DNA of 56,934 bases, from the NCBI RefSeq assembly GCF_000719475.1, contig NZ_JOGO01000037.1, positions 1 through 56,934 of the forward strand, given 5' to 3'. The notes beneath the pieces were generated by a model. It was not told the DNA's origin and ran no database searches. It worked only from the letters and a program-made list of their open reading frames with translations. A program made the translations under genes and the position numbers. Positions 26,435 to 35,357 of this stretch are shown here, piece after piece (the first letter of the stretch is position 1; every line of letters begins with the position of its first letter). This DNA comes from Streptomyces sp. NRRL F-5630 (GTDB lineage: Bacteria > Actinomycetota > Actinomycetes > Streptomycetales > Streptomycetaceae).

Positions 26435-27007
26435 CGACCCAGACCTCCAGCCTTTGACAGCACCCGTCCACAGGCAGCCCCCGATCATCCCACCCGCCGG
26501 GGCGGGGCGACTGATGACCTACCGCTCAGCCTGTCGCCCCGACCAGAACGAGAGCCCGGGAAGCGGTCCCACCAGCCCTTTACCCCTGTAGACGTGTCCT
26601 ACGTGGTGACCCTCCCCTGCGAGATGTAGACCCGGGTGACGCCAGGAATGAAGCTGCTCTCGCTGCAGGGCACGGAGGCGACCCAGTCGTTGTCGAGGAC
26701 AACCGCAGGCAGCACCGCTGACACCCCGACCCCAGATACGTCATCCAGCTCGAAACGAGGACCCTGCTCAGACAGAAGTCAGCCTCGCGCTTTCACGAGT
26801 TGGGGCGCCGAGGATTGATCGAATAAGTAGAGAGCGCCCTTGAACTGCAGCGATTGGGCTTTTCCAGGGTTCTGTTGGCTGCACGAAAGGGGGCGCTCTC
26901 CAGGTGAAGAAGCCTATCGGGTTGTACCCACGTGGTCCTTGCGAAGGAGGGGGTTCCACCACCGGATCGAGCTGTTCGCGAGTGGTTACTCGGAACCGGT
27001 GCCCGGC
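26435..27007. other. Intergenic with repeat copy, no supported gene
   Basis: About 570 bases after the TIM-barrel gene. It holds the first copy of an 84-bp repeat (26781-26864) and an imperfectly spaced inverted pair, GAGAGCGCCC near 26831-26840 and GGGCGCTCTC near 26894-26903. The short ORFs have no ribosome sites. It looks like a scar of an old insertion, but no transposase is recognisable. Confidence 0.5.
26781..26864. repeat. 84-bp dispersed repeat, copy 1
   Basis: Aligned base for base with 29114-29197 there are 12 mismatches and no gaps (about 86% identity). On the minus strand it can be read as QSLQFKGALYLFDQSSAPQL, but no start or known domain is present. It lies downstream of the minus-strand SDR gene that ends at 27008. 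Confidence 0.8.
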
Positions 27008-27793
27008 TCAGACGGTTCGTACAGTGCCGCCGTCGATGACGTACTCCGCGCCCACAATGGATGAGGCTCGGTCCGACACGAGGAAGCCGACCAGGTCCGC
27101 GACCTCTTCCGTCGTTGCGAACCTTCCGATGGGAACCCCGCCGAGGGAATCCATCAGGCCCTGCTCCGCCTCCTCGCGGGTCAGTCCGTTGCCCTTGGCG
27201 AGCTGGTCGATGAAGCCCGCGTACGCTCCGGTCTGAATCCCCCCGGGGCTGACGGCGTTTACTCGCACGCCTCGTGGGGCCAGTTCGTTCGCGAGACCCT
27301 TGCTGTACGTGCGCAGGGCACCCTTCGCTGACGCGTACGGCAACGTCGCGTCGTGCAACGGCATCTGACGCTGGATCGACGTGACGTGGACAACTACTCC
27401 TGATCCCGCCTCCACCATTGCCGGCAGCAGCGCTCGATCCAGTCGGACAGCCCCCAAGAGGTTCAGGTTGAGCTCCGCCAGCCAGTGCTCCTCGGTCGCG
27501 GCAGCGAACCCGCCAGGCGGGGCCGAGGATCCTCCGACTACGTGCACCAGGATGTCCAGCGCACCTCCCTCAGAGATCGTGGACACCACAGCCTCTACAC
27601 CGCCCACCGTGGAAGTGTCCGCCTTGATGAACCGGTCGGGGCGCTCGTAGCCACCGGGCATAGTGCGTGCCGTGGTCCACACGTCGGCACCCATCTCTCG
27701 CAGTCTCTCCACGACGGCCTTGCCCGAGCCCTTCGAACCGCCCGTGACCAGCGCCCGGCGACCGTCGAGACGATCGCGATCTGAACTAGACAT
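27008..27793 (-). CDS. Short-chain dehydrogenase/reductase
   Basis: The 261-residue classical SDR has the cofactor motif [10 protein letters not shown], the NxxG-region variant [10 protein letters not shown] in place of NNAG, the catalytic Ser in VTSIQRQ and the YASAKG Tyr-Lys pair. The C-terminal [11 protein letters not shown] is typical. AGGAG precedes the ATG. It lies 36 bases after the NTF2-like gene on the same strand, so both probably share the promoter with the MerR-type palindrome. Such NTF2-SDR pairs are common in accessory detoxification or tailoring loci; the substrate is unknown. Confidence 0.93.
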   Translation of the reverse strand: MSSSDRDRLDGRRALVTGGSKGSGKAVVERLREMGADVWTTARTMPGGYERPDRFIKADTSTVGGVEAVVSTISEGGALDILVHVVGGSSAPPGGFAAATEEHWLAELNLNLLGAVRLDRALLPAMVEAGSGVVVHVTSIQRQMPLHDATLPYASAKGALRTYSKGLANELAPRGVRVNAVSPGGIQTGAYAGFIDQLAKGNGLTREEAEQGLMDSLGGVPIGRFATTEEVADLVGFLVSDRASSIVGAEYVIDGGTVRTV

Positions 27794-27829
27794 TTCAATC
27801 TCCTGAAGATCGAGGTGGCGTAGGTTCGG

Positions 27830-28192
27830 TCAGGCCGGGTGGTTGGCGATGACGAGTTCGGCGATGAGGTCGCCCCGCAGCGCGAACCGGTAATCGAGCT
27901 CGGCGACGCCTCCCGGGAAGGTGCCTTCGAGCCGCACGGTGAGCACCCAGTGGGTGTCATCGACGCGGTGAGCGCCGATCTGCTCGGTCGTGTATTCGAA
28001 CTCGGATCCGGCGCCCCGCAGGAACGCGTGGGTCTCCTCCCGGCCGCGGAAGGTCTCGTCCTGGTCGACGATCACCGCGTCCTCGGTGAGAAACGACGAG
28101 GCGGTGTCGGCGTCGCGGGCGATGTGGGCGGCGAAGAACTGGCCCACGGTGGTCGGAAGCAGATCGGACGGAAGATCGGTGTGCTGTGTCAT
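27830..28192 (-). CDS. SnoaL/NTF2-like small protein
   Basis: A 120-residue protein with the alpha plus beta cone pattern of SnoaL-like/NTF2 proteins: N-terminal helices (TTVGQFFAAHIARDADTA), FLTEDAVIVDQDETFRGREE, and three closing strands (HWVLTVRLEGTFP, AELDYRFAL, AELVIANHPA). Members act as small hydrolases, isomerases or binding proteins. It is the first gene of the NTF2-SDR pair and diverges from the MerR gene. Confidence 0.8.
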   Translation of the reverse strand: MTQHTDLPSDLLPTTVGQFFAAHIARDADTASSFLTEDAVIVDQDETFRGREETHAFLRGAGSEFEYTTEQIGAHRVDDTHWVLTVRLEGTFPGGVAELDYRFALRGDLIAELVIANHPA

Positions 28193-28233
28193 GAGCCCAC
28201 CGTGTGACCTCGCGGAGCGGGAGGGTCAAGCCA

Positions 28234-28260
28234 TGGACTCTCCCCCTGGGGGAGAGTCCA
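28234..28260. promoter_or_regulatory. 27-bp perfect palindrome, probable MerR operator
   Basis: TGGACTCTCCCCC (28234-28246) and GGGGGAGAGTCCA (28248-28260) are perfect complements around a single T. The site is centred between the divergent NTF2-SDR and MerR genes and ends only 10 bases before the MerR ATG. CTCTCCC-type palindromes are typical of MerR regulators that bind long promoter spacers. Confidence 0.88.
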
Positions 28261-28270
28261 GAATGAGGGG

Positions 28271-29065
28271 ATGCTGACCATTGGCGAGTTCTCGCGGCTG
28301 ACCCACCTGAGCGTCCGGACCCTGCGCCGGTATCACGAGGCGGCCCTGCTGGAGCCCGCCGTGGTGGACGAGACCACCGGTTACCGCTACTACGGCGTCG
28401 ACCAGATCCCGACCGCGCAGGTCATCCACCGGCTCCGCGAGCTCGATGTCCCCCTGAACGATGTGCGGCAGATCCTCCGCACCCCCGACCCCGGTGTCCG
28501 GGCGGCGCTGGTCGCAGACCACCTCCAACGCCTTGAGGATGCGCTCGACCGCACCCGGGCCGCGGTCGTGTCGCTGCGCCGCCTGCTCCGGCCCGACCCC
28601 GCGCCCATCGATGTCGAGCTACGTGCGGAGGCTGCCCGGACGGTCGCGGCGGTGGAGGCCGTAGTCGGGCACAGCGACATCGAGACCTGGTACGCAGGCG
28701 CGATGGCCGAACTGGAGGCGGCCGTCGGCACCGCCGTGACCGGACCGCCAGGCGGCATGTACGACAACGCCCTCTTCGAGCAGGAGCGCGGGCGCGCGCT
28801 CGTCTACCTGCCGACCGCTGCGCCACCTCGCACCGGACGCGTGCACCCCGTGAGTCTGCCGGCCGCGGAACTCGCGGTCACCACCCATGTCGGCGAGCAC
28901 GACGGCATCGAGGTCACGTACGGCGAACTCGGGACCTGGGTGGTGGAGAACGCGATGTCGGTGGCCGGGCCGGTGCGGGAGGTCTACGTTGTCGGCCCCC
29001 GTGACACGAGCGATCCCGCCGCGTGGCGCACCGAGATCGGCTGGCCGGTCTTCCGTGTCACCTGA
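28271..29065 (+). CDS. MerR-family regulator with GyrI-like effector domain
   Basis: The 264-residue protein has an N-terminal MerR winged helix (MLTIGEFSRLTHLSVRTLRR, with RYY and HRLRELD), a dimerisation coiled coil near 80-115, and a C-terminal GyrI-like ligand-binding domain from about 150 ending in EIGWPVFRVT. It diverges from the NTF2-SDR pair across the 28234-28260 palindrome and probably controls it. The GAGGGG run abuts the ATG with no spacing, so a leaderless or nearly leaderless transcript is possible. Confidence 0.92.
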   Translation: MLTIGEFSRLTHLSVRTLRRYHEAALLEPAVVDETTGYRYYGVDQIPTAQVIHRLRELDVPLNDVRQILRTPDPGVRAALVADHLQRLEDALDRTRAAVVSLRRLLRPDPAPIDVELRAEAARTVAAVEAVVGHSDIETWYAGAMAELEAAVGTAVTGPPGGMYDNALFEQERGRALVYLPTAAPPRTGRVHPVSLPAAELAVTTHVGEHDGIEVTYGELGTWVVENAMSVAGPVREVYVVGPRDTSDPAAWRTEIGWPVFRVT

Positions 29066-29113
29066 GGCGGTCAGTGCGGTGCGGAGTCCTGGAACGACGG
29101 GGCGCACACGTTG

Positions 29114-29197
29114 AGCGTCGCGCTCTCACGAGTTGGAGCACCGAGGCTTGATCAAATAAGCAGAGAGCACCCCTGAACTGCAACGATTGGACTCTTC
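29114..29197. repeat. 84-bp dispersed repeat, copy 2
   Basis: This matches 26781-26864 and ends against the stop of the minus-strand SDR gene at 29198. On the minus strand the related reading is QSLQFRGALCLFDQASVLQL. Both copies therefore sit in the 3' region of unrelated minus-strand SDR genes. Confidence 0.8.
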
Positions 29198-30148
29198 TTA
29201 CCGGAAGCCGAGGTGCGGGTCGGTGTCGGTCAGCTCGCGGCTGAGGGTCCACAGGCGAGTGGCGACGGCCGGATCGGCCATATGAGCGGGGACGGGCTCA
29301 CTGCGCGGTACGCCACGCAGACCGAAGGCCCTCGGTCCCCACAACTGGCCTCCCCGCACGTCGGGGTCGAGGACGGCACGCACGAGGGGCCATGCTCCGG
29401 CGTCCTTGCCCTGTACCAGGAGAGCGGCGGGCAGGGCGCGCAGCCGCTCGCCGGGGGTGGTCACGTGCACCCGGGGGCGGGATGGGGTGAGGGAGTCCAG
29501 TGCGCCGCCGGGGTGGGCCACCACGCTCAGCACGCTGCTGCCGAGGGCACGCAGGTGGCGATCGAGTGCGAAGCCGAAGGACATCTGTGCCAGCTTCGAC
29601 CGGCCGTAGGTGCGCTTGGGCCGGTAGTCCCTGGTCGATTGCAGGTCGTCGAGGTCCAGTCGTTCGGAGCGTGCCGCGAAGCTTCCCACCGTCACGACGC
29701 GGCCCGCGGGCGCCGCGGACAGCACAGGTGCCAGCCACTGGGTCAGCGCGAAGTGGCCGAGGTGGTTGGTGCCGAACATGAGCTCGTGGCCGTCTCTGGT
29801 CTCCCGACGCGGCGGGTCGTCGAGCGCGACCCCGGCGTTGTGGACCACCGCGTCGAGATGGTCCAGGCCGAGTCCGTCGACGGAGGTCTTCAGGGACGAC
29901 AGGTCCGCAAGGTCCAGGGCGAGGTGCCGCACGCGGGCGCCGGGAACGCGCGAGCGGATCGAGGCCATGGCGGCGTCGGCCTTCGCGCGGTCCCGGCTGC
30001 CGAGTACGACGACGGCGCCTGTGCCGGCGAGTTGCTCAGCGGCGAAGTAACCGATCCCCGCGTTGCCCCCGGTGATCAGGACGGTTCTGCCCTCGGCGGA
30101 CGGCAGCCGGTGGACGTCCCACGGCCGGTTCTGGGATGCGGAAGACAC
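29198..30148 (-). CDS. Short-chain dehydrogenase, retinol-dehydrogenase-like
   Basis: The 316-residue SDR has TGGNAGIGYF for cofactor binding, a VHNAGVA motif, catalytic Ser in VTVGSFAAR and Tyr-Lys in YGRSKLAQ. The asparagine-rich FGTNHLGHFALT region is characteristic of the WWOX/retinol-dehydrogenase-like subgroup common in Streptomyces. It starts at GTG with AGGAG upstream. The substrate is unknown. The downstream flank is repeat copy 2. A different promoter from the first SDR is expected because the plus-strand MerR gene lies between them. Confidence 0.92.
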   Translation of the reverse strand: MSSASQNRPWDVHRLPSAEGRTVLITGGNAGIGYFAAEQLAGTGAVVVLGSRDRAKADAAMASIRSRVPGARVRHLALDLADLSSLKTSVDGLGLDHLDAVVHNAGVALDDPPRRETRDGHELMFGTNHLGHFALTQWLAPVLSAAPAGRVVTVGSFAARSERLDLDDLQSTRDYRPKRTYGRSKLAQMSFGFALDRHLRALGSSVLSVVAHPGGALDSLTPSRPRVHVTTPGERLRALPAALLVQGKDAGAWPLVRAVLDPDVRGGQLWGPRAFGLRGVPRSEPVPAHMADPAVATRLWTLSRELTDTDPHLGFR

Positions 30149-30403
30149 GATGGCAGGCTCCTTGCGCTCGGGGCAGCGTGCTCAGGAGGAACACGCCGCC
30201 CCCACAACCTCGCAGCCCTCACCGACACACCGCCGACAGCGCACGCCCACCACCGGCAGATCGCCGACAGCGATCCGGAGAGCCGCTGGGCCACCGGGGG
30301 CGAGGGCTTCCGCGGGCGGGCTCGCTCCGGACAGAAAGCCCTTACCACGACCTGAGACGCACCCGTTGACTCTCGCCCGGACGAGCGTCGACAATGCTGC
30401 CTT

Positions 30404-30415
30404 GACAACGTTGTC
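30404..30415. promoter_or_regulatory. LacI-type operator upstream of exported discoidin protein
   Basis: GACAACGTTGTC is a perfect 12-bp palindrome overlapping a TTGACA-like box (from 30402), 18 bases before the GTG start of the next gene. Palindromes of this form are typical sites for LacI-family sugar regulators in actinobacteria. No LacI gene is in the window. Confidence 0.75.
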
Positions 30416-30433
30416 TGAACGGAAGGCCCCGCC

Positions 30434-33400
30434 GTGTCGCTCCATCCCGCCCAGGTCGGCCGCCGACGTTTCCTCCAGCTCCTCGCCGCGAGCGGCGCTC
30501 TGGCCGCTCTGCCCGTCGGCACCGGGGCGGCACAGGCGGTGGCCGTCGGCCCCCACGCCGGGACCGCCGCGGCCCCGGACGACATCGCCGCCACCTACCT
30601 CCGCGTACTCGCCCAGCACACGCGGTGGTCCGAGACGCAGTGGGACGCGGCCCGCGGCTATTACACGGACAAGGACTTCGGCTTCGCCGTCGTCCTCGGC
30701 AACGCCGTGCTGCTCACCCACGGCAGCTACGACAGCGATCTGACCGGCGTCGACCGTGACACGCTGCGGAGCCGCACCCTCGCCACCATCCGCCACTTCG
30801 CCGCCTCCAACCGCCTCAACGGGGGCACCCAGTGGGGCCGCAAGCTCTTCTTCGACACCACTTTCCAGTCGTACTTCGTCATGGCCGCGAAGCTCCTGTG
30901 GTCCGAGCTGGACGCGACGACCCGCGACCACGTCGACGCGCTGCTGCGCGGTCAGGCCGCCTACACCGACGGCCTCGGCACCGGGGACGACCCGGACTCG
31001 GGTTCCTGGACCCCGCACGGACTCACCGGCGGCTTCGAGGGCGACACCAAACTGGAGGAGATGGGCGTCTACACGCAGTCCCTGGCCCCCGCCCTGGCCT
31101 GGGCCGGGGACGACGACCGGCACGCCGCGTGGAGCGAACGCTTCGGCACCTGGTCGCGCAACGAGGCCGGGCTGCCGCCCGCCGACCTCGCCAACCCCGC
31201 CCTGGTGGACGGGGTGGCGGTCTCCCGGAACACCGCGCGCAACCTCTACGACACGTTCATCGTCGAGAACCACGGCTCCTTCGGCCCGCACTACCAGGAG
31301 GAGCTGTGGCGCACCTCGGGCCGCAACTCCTCGCATTTCCTCGCGGCGGGCAAGCCGCTGCCGGAGGTGCTGACGAAGCAGCCCAACGCCGACCCTCTGT
31401 GGCGGACCCTGCTCGGCGTGATGAGCGACGCGGGCGAGCCGTTGATGCCGATGGTCAATGACCGCGAGCACCTCTACGGGCGCGACATCATCCCTCTCGC
31501 CTTCCTCGCGCGGGTGATGAAAGACCGTTCCGCGGCCCGCGCCGAGACCGAACTCGCCGCCCGCCTGGAGGCGTACCAGCAGTACGCGCCGCGCTACAGG
31601 CTCGCGAAGTTCTCCGGCGAGCCGAAGTACGAGCCCGAGGCGCGCGCCGAACTCGCCCTGAGCTACCTGCTGCACGTGTGGACGGCGGGCTCTCCCGTGG
31701 AGCCCCTCTCCCGCGAGGAGTTCTTCGCGCACGCTTCCGGGGTGACGGACTTCGGTACCGGCCCCGGCCTCGTCTCGCACCAGTCCCCCGCCGCGTGGGC
31801 GGCGGCGGTCAGCAAGCCGGGGTTCGTGAAGTTCGCCTGGCAGCCGGCGCACGACGACTGGCTGTTCAAGCTGAGCGGCGGCACCCCGATGTTCCTGCCC
31901 TCGACGGCGGGGAAGGTCGCGGGCCGCACGGTGGAGACCTGGACCAAGGTGCGCGACGGCTTCGACGGCAGCGCCACGCTGCTCCGGCTCGACACGGGCT
32001 GGGCCGGCTTCACGACGCTGGGCTCCGGCGCCGTCGTCTACGCGAGCAGTGGTACGGCGGCGGCCGAGGGGCATCTGGAGGTCTACAACCTCACCATGCC
32101 GGGGATGGCGGGGCTCGAAGGAGCCCGCACCTTCCGCTTCGCGGAGGGCTCGGTGAAGGTGGCTGCGCGGGACGGGGAGAGCGCGCCGGCGGCCGGCGGG
32201 CGTGTCGACACGCTCGACGTGCCGCGTACCACCGTCCGGCATCTGCGGATGCAGGGCGTGCGGCCCGATCCCACGTACGGCTACTCGCTGTTCGCCTTCG
32301 AGGCGCGTGCGGAGGCCGGTGGCGAGGATCTCGCGCGGGGCGGCACGGCGACAGCCTCCTCCGCGGCCCCTGGCATGGGGCCGGCGCTGGCGGTCGACGG
32401 TGACGGGGCGACCCGCTGGGCCGTGTCCACCGCGGACCGCAAGCGGGAGGACAGCTGGCTCGCGGTCGACCTCGGCGCCTCGCGGGAGGTGGGAGAGGTG
32501 ACGCTGCGCTGGGAGGCCGCGGCCGGACGCGGCTACCGCGTGCAGGGCTCGGCGGACGGGGAGCGGTGGGAGGACCTCGCCGTCTACCCCACGGCTCGGG
32601 CCCGCAGCCATGGCGGCTGGCTCGACGTGGACGGCCGGGCCGGTCTCGTGGTGCGCGGCGCCGACCGCGACCACCCTGTCTCCGTCTACGACGACGCGCT
32701 CGTCCTCAGTGACGGCCCCGCCGCCCCGGTCGTGATCGAGGGCTATCCGGCCGCCTCGCCCGCCCGGCTGCGGGCGCTGGCGGCGCGGGAGGCGCCGTCG
32801 GCCGAGCACGCGCGGGTGCGGGCGGCGTACGTGGACGAACACCTGAGCCTCTTCAACTTCTCCGCCGAGGAGATCAGCACCCGGGTCTCGGTGCCGCAGG
32901 AGGGCGCCGAGCGGTACGTCTTCGCGGGGACGCAGACCGTGACCCAGGAGGGGATCGTCCACGAGAGCGAGCTGCCCGCCGCGGGGGCGCTGCTGCTGGC
33001 ACCGCGGTTCACGCTCGCGCCCGTCTCGGGCCGCGCGCTGCCCGCCGGGCTGCGGGTGAGTGTCGATGACGGGGCCTCGCTGCGGCTCTCGGGGGCCTCC
33101 TGCCGGGTGCGGGTGCGCGCGCAGGGCCGGACGACGGTGGTCTCGGTGCGTTCCAGCGGCCGGCCCGCGGTGGTCCGGTTGCACGGGGCGACGGCGTATC
33201 CGGTGGACGATCTCGCGCTGGGGCGCACGGTCTTCCCCACCAGCCCGCTGCCCGCGGGCATGTCGGAGCCGGGCGCGGCGGTCGACGGGGACCCGGACAG
33301 TTCGTGGCGGCCGGGCAAGGACGGCCGCCTCGTCGTGGACCTCGGCGCGGCGCTCCCGGTGCGGGAGATCGAGGCCGAGTGGACCGGCGGGGACATCCCC

Positions 33401-33577
33401 GGACTGCGCGTCGAGGGCAGTACCGACGGCATCGCTTACCAGGACTGGGGTCGCGCCTCGGGGCGCGGGCGCACCCGCACGCTGGGAGTCCGCGCGACGG
33501 CCCGTTACGTCGCCGTGCGCGTCGAGGGCGGAGACGGGCGCCGGGCGGCGCGTCTGGTGCGGCTCTCGGTGCGCTGA
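30434..33577 (+). CDS. Tat-exported protein with helical lyase/hydrolase-like domain and two discoidin-like domains
   Basis: The 1047-residue protein starts at GTG with GGAAG upstream. Residues about 8-38 form a Tat signal peptide (GRRRFLQLLAASGALAALP). A large helical N-terminal domain (about 45-450) followed by a beta-rich region recalls the alpha/alpha-toroid plus beta-sandwich layout of some polysaccharide lyases, but I cannot name catalytic residues. Two F5/8 type C-like domains follow: about 632-750 (ATASSAAPGMGPALAVDGD, TRWAV, WLAVDLG) and 925-1047 (AAVDGDPDSSWRP, LVVDLGA). These usually bind carbohydrate. With the LacI-type operator, a secreted polysaccharide-active enzyme is the best inference. 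Confidence 0.8.
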   Translation: MSLHPAQVGRRRFLQLLAASGALAALPVGTGAAQAVAVGPHAGTAAAPDDIAATYLRVLAQHTRWSETQWDAARGYYTDKDFGFAVVLGNAVLLTHGSYDSDLTGVDRDTLRSRTLATIRHFAASNRLNGGTQWGRKLFFDTTFQSYFVMAAKLLWSELDATTRDHVDALLRGQAAYTDGLGTGDDPDSGSWTPHGLTGGFEGDTKLEEMGVYTQSLAPALAWAGDDDRHAAWSERFGTWSRNEAGLPPADLANPALVDGVAVSRNTARNLYDTFIVENHGSFGPHYQEELWRTSGRNSSHFLAAGKPLPEVLTKQPNADPLWRTLLGVMSDAGEPLMPMVNDREHLYGRDIIPLAFLARVMKDRSAARAETELAARLEAYQQYAPRYRLAKFSGEPKYEPEARAELALSYLLHVWTAGSPVEPLSREEFFAHASGVTDFGTGPGLVSHQSPAAWAAAVSKPGFVKFAWQPAHDDWLFKLSGGTPMFLPSTAGKVAGRTVETWTKVRDGFDGSATLLRLDTGWAGFTTLGSGAVVYASSGTAAAEGHLEVYNLTMPGMAGLEGARTFRFAEGSVKVAARDGESAPAAGGRVDTLDVPRTTVRHLRMQGVRPDPTYGYSLFAFEARAEAGGEDLARGGTATASSAAPGMGPALAVDGDGATRWAVSTADRKREDSWLAVDLGASREVGEVTLRWEAAAGRGYRVQGSADGERWEDLAVYPTARARSHGGWLDVDGRAGLVVRGADRDHPVSVYDDALVLSDGPAAPVVIEGYPAASPARLRALAAREAPSAEHARVRAAYVDEHLSLFNFSAEEISTRVSVPQEGAERYVFAGTQTVTQEGIVHESELPAAGALLLAPRFTLAPVSGRALPAGLRVSVDDGASLRLSGASCRVRVRAQGRTTVVSVRSSGRPAVVRLHGATAYPVDDLALGRTVFPTSPLPAGMSEPGAAVDGDPDSSWRPGKDGRLVVDLGAALPVREIEAEWTGGDIPGLRVEGSTDGIAYQDWGRASGRGRTRTLGVRATARYVAVRVEGGDGRRAARLVRLSVR

Positions 33578-33625
33578 CGGACCGAGCGCGCGTCCCGCTC
33601 CGGAACGGGCGCGCGGCGCCGGGGG

Positions 33626-33659
33626 CCCGTGCGGAGGAGTCCGGCCGACTCCGCACGGG
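33626..33659 (+). terminator. Hairpin terminator after discoidin protein
   Basis: CCCGTGCGGAG (33626-33636) pairs with CTCCGCACGGG (33649-33659) over a 12-base loop, about 50 bases after the stop at 33577. The rest of 33578-33934 holds no supported gene. Confidence 0.7.
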
Positions 33660-33934
33660 TCCCTCCGCTCGTGCGTGCCACGGAAGCCGGTGCCCTCCGT
33701 GGCGCGCCCCACATCCTCCCCGCACGGGCGGGGAGTTGTTGCCGGTCCGCGCGGCGTGCGCACCGCGACGACCTCGTGCGAGGAAGGTGCTCGGGGCCAC
33801 TTCCCGGCAGGCCGGCCAGTAGGGAGGTGCGATGCGGGTGGGACTTGGCGTGGCCGGTTCGCGTCGGTGTCGCGCGCCCGGTGGACGTGGACGTGCCCTC
33901 GCCGTACGGACTCTCCCGCTGGACGGCCCTCCGG

Positions 33935-35140
33935 CTATGTCCGCGTCGACGCCGCCCAGTCCGCGCGGGCTGCGACGGCGGCCCGCCACGGGCGCAGGGT
34001 CTTCGGTGGCAGGCCGAAGGACAGCGCGCCGACCACGGTCCGGCCGCGGCGGTAGGCGACGAGGAAGCGGCCCTCTGCCGGGTCGCCCGCGACCACCCGC
34101 GTCTCCTCGTGGTCGCGGAGATGGCCGTACGCCTGTACCCGGACTCCGTACTGGTCCGTCCAGAAGTACGGGACCGGCGCGAAGGGGCGGGCTTCTCCGG
34201 GGTGGAGCAGGTTCCGTGCGGCGGCCATGGCCTGCTCGGCGGCGTTGGTGCGGTGTTCCAGGCGCATCGAGGTCCCGAACAGCGGGTTGTGCCAGCGCGC
34301 CACGTCCCCGGCGGCGTAGACGCCCGGCGCGGCGGAGTTGTGCACGTCGCACACGACGCCGTTGTCGAGAGGCAGCCCGCTGCCGGTGAGCCAGTCGGTG
34401 GCGGGTTCGGAGCCGATGGCTACGAGGACGTCGTCGGCGGGAACGTGCGTCCCGTCCGACAGCCGGACCCCGGTGAGACGTCCGGCGGAGGTCTCGACAG
34501 CGGCCACCGACGTGCCGGTGCGCAGGTCCACACCGTGCTCGCGGTGCAGCCGTGCCACGTGGGCGCCGACCAGGCGTCCGACGACGTGGGCGAGCGGGAC
34601 GGGTGCCGGTTCGACGAGGGTGACGTGCGCGCCGAGGGCGCGGGCGGACGACGCCACTTCCGAGCCGAGGAAGCCCGCGCCGACGATGACCAGCCGGCGG
34701 CCGGGGGCGAGCCGTTCCCGCAGCGCGAGGGCGTCGTCGAGGTGGCGCAGCACGTGTGTGCCCGGCAGCCCGCACCAGGGCAGCCGCCGGGGGCGTACCC
34801 CCGTCGCGATCAGGACGGCGTCCCAGGCGAGGTCCTCGCCGTCCGTGAGAGTGACGGTCCGGGCGGACTGCGACAGGGCGGTCGCGGCGGTCCCGAGGCG
34901 CAGGTCCAGCCCGAGGGCCGTGACCTCCTCGGGACGCCGCAACCGCGTGCGCGCGGCCGTCCACTCTCCGGCGAGTACCTGTTTGGACAGCGGTGGGCGG
35001 TCGTAGGGAAGGTGCCGTTCCTCACCGACCAGGGTGAGGGCGCCGTCGTAGCCCTCCCTGCGCAGTGTCTCGGCGGCGGTGAGGCCCGCAGCCGAGGCGC
35101 CGACCACGACGATGCGGCGCGGCGCCCGGGCAGTGGTCAC
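33935..35140 (-). CDS. FAD-dependent ferredoxin reductase (P450 partner)
   Basis: The 401-residue flavoprotein is of the putidaredoxin/rubredoxin-reductase type. It has the FAD fingerprint VVVGASAAGLTAAETLR, the second dinucleotide motif VIVGAGFLGSEVA for NAD(P)H, and GVYAAGDVA near the end. The start is the GTG at 35140 whose last two bases overlap the ferredoxin stop (GTGA), so translation is coupled. It passes electrons from NAD(P)H to the ferredoxin of the same operon. Its presence next to a P450 is not universal in Streptomyces, where reductases are often elsewhere. Confidence 0.94.
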   Translation of the reverse strand: MTTARAPRRIVVVGASAAGLTAAETLRREGYDGALTLVGEERHLPYDRPPLSKQVLAGEWTAARTRLRRPEEVTALGLDLRLGTAATALSQSARTVTLTDGEDLAWDAVLIATGVRPRRLPWCGLPGTHVLRHLDDALALRERLAPGRRLVIVGAGFLGSEVASSARALGAHVTLVEPAPVPLAHVVGRLVGAHVARLHREHGVDLRTGTSVAAVETSAGRLTGVRLSDGTHVPADDVLVAIGSEPATDWLTGSGLPLDNGVVCDVHNSAAPGVYAAGDVARWHNPLFGTSMRLEHRTNAAEQAMAAARNLLHPGEARPFAPVPYFWTDQYGVRVQAYGHLRDHEETRVVAGDPAEGRFLVAYRRGRTVVGALSFGLPPKTLRPWRAAVAARADWAASTRT

Positions 35141-35331
35141 CTCGGCGCCAGACGGATGGCGGCGGCGGGGCAGACGGCGGCCGATTCCCGTACATCGTCG
35201 TGGTGTTCCGGGGACGGGTCGGCGTCGAGCAGTTCGACGATGCCCTCGTCGTCCTGATCGAAGACGTCGGGCGCCAGCAGGACGCACTGCCCGGACGCGA
35301 CACACTTGGGCTGATCGACTTCCACGTGCAT
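35137..35331 (-). CDS. 3Fe-4S ferredoxin (P450 partner)
   Basis: A 64-residue ferredoxin with the single-cluster pattern Cys10-x5-Cys16 and Cys54-Pro (KCVASGQC and VCPAA), the arrangement of 3Fe-4S ferredoxins that serve actinobacterial P450s. It starts 26 bases after the P450 stop and overlaps the reductase start. The electron chain reductase-ferredoxin-P450 is therefore encoded as one minus-strand operon. Confidence 0.95.
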   Translation of the reverse strand: MHVEVDQPKCVASGQCVLLAPDVFDQDDEGIVELLDADPSPEHHDDVRESAAVCPAAAIRLAPR

Positions 35332-35357
35332 GGGGGTCTCGCTTTCGTGGGGGGAGT

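Noticed and set aside
30182..33763. 1193-codon minus-strand ORF opposite the discoidin protein
   Set aside because: Low-complexity translation with no domains, and the plus strand encodes a Tat signal, helical domain and two discoidin-like domains.
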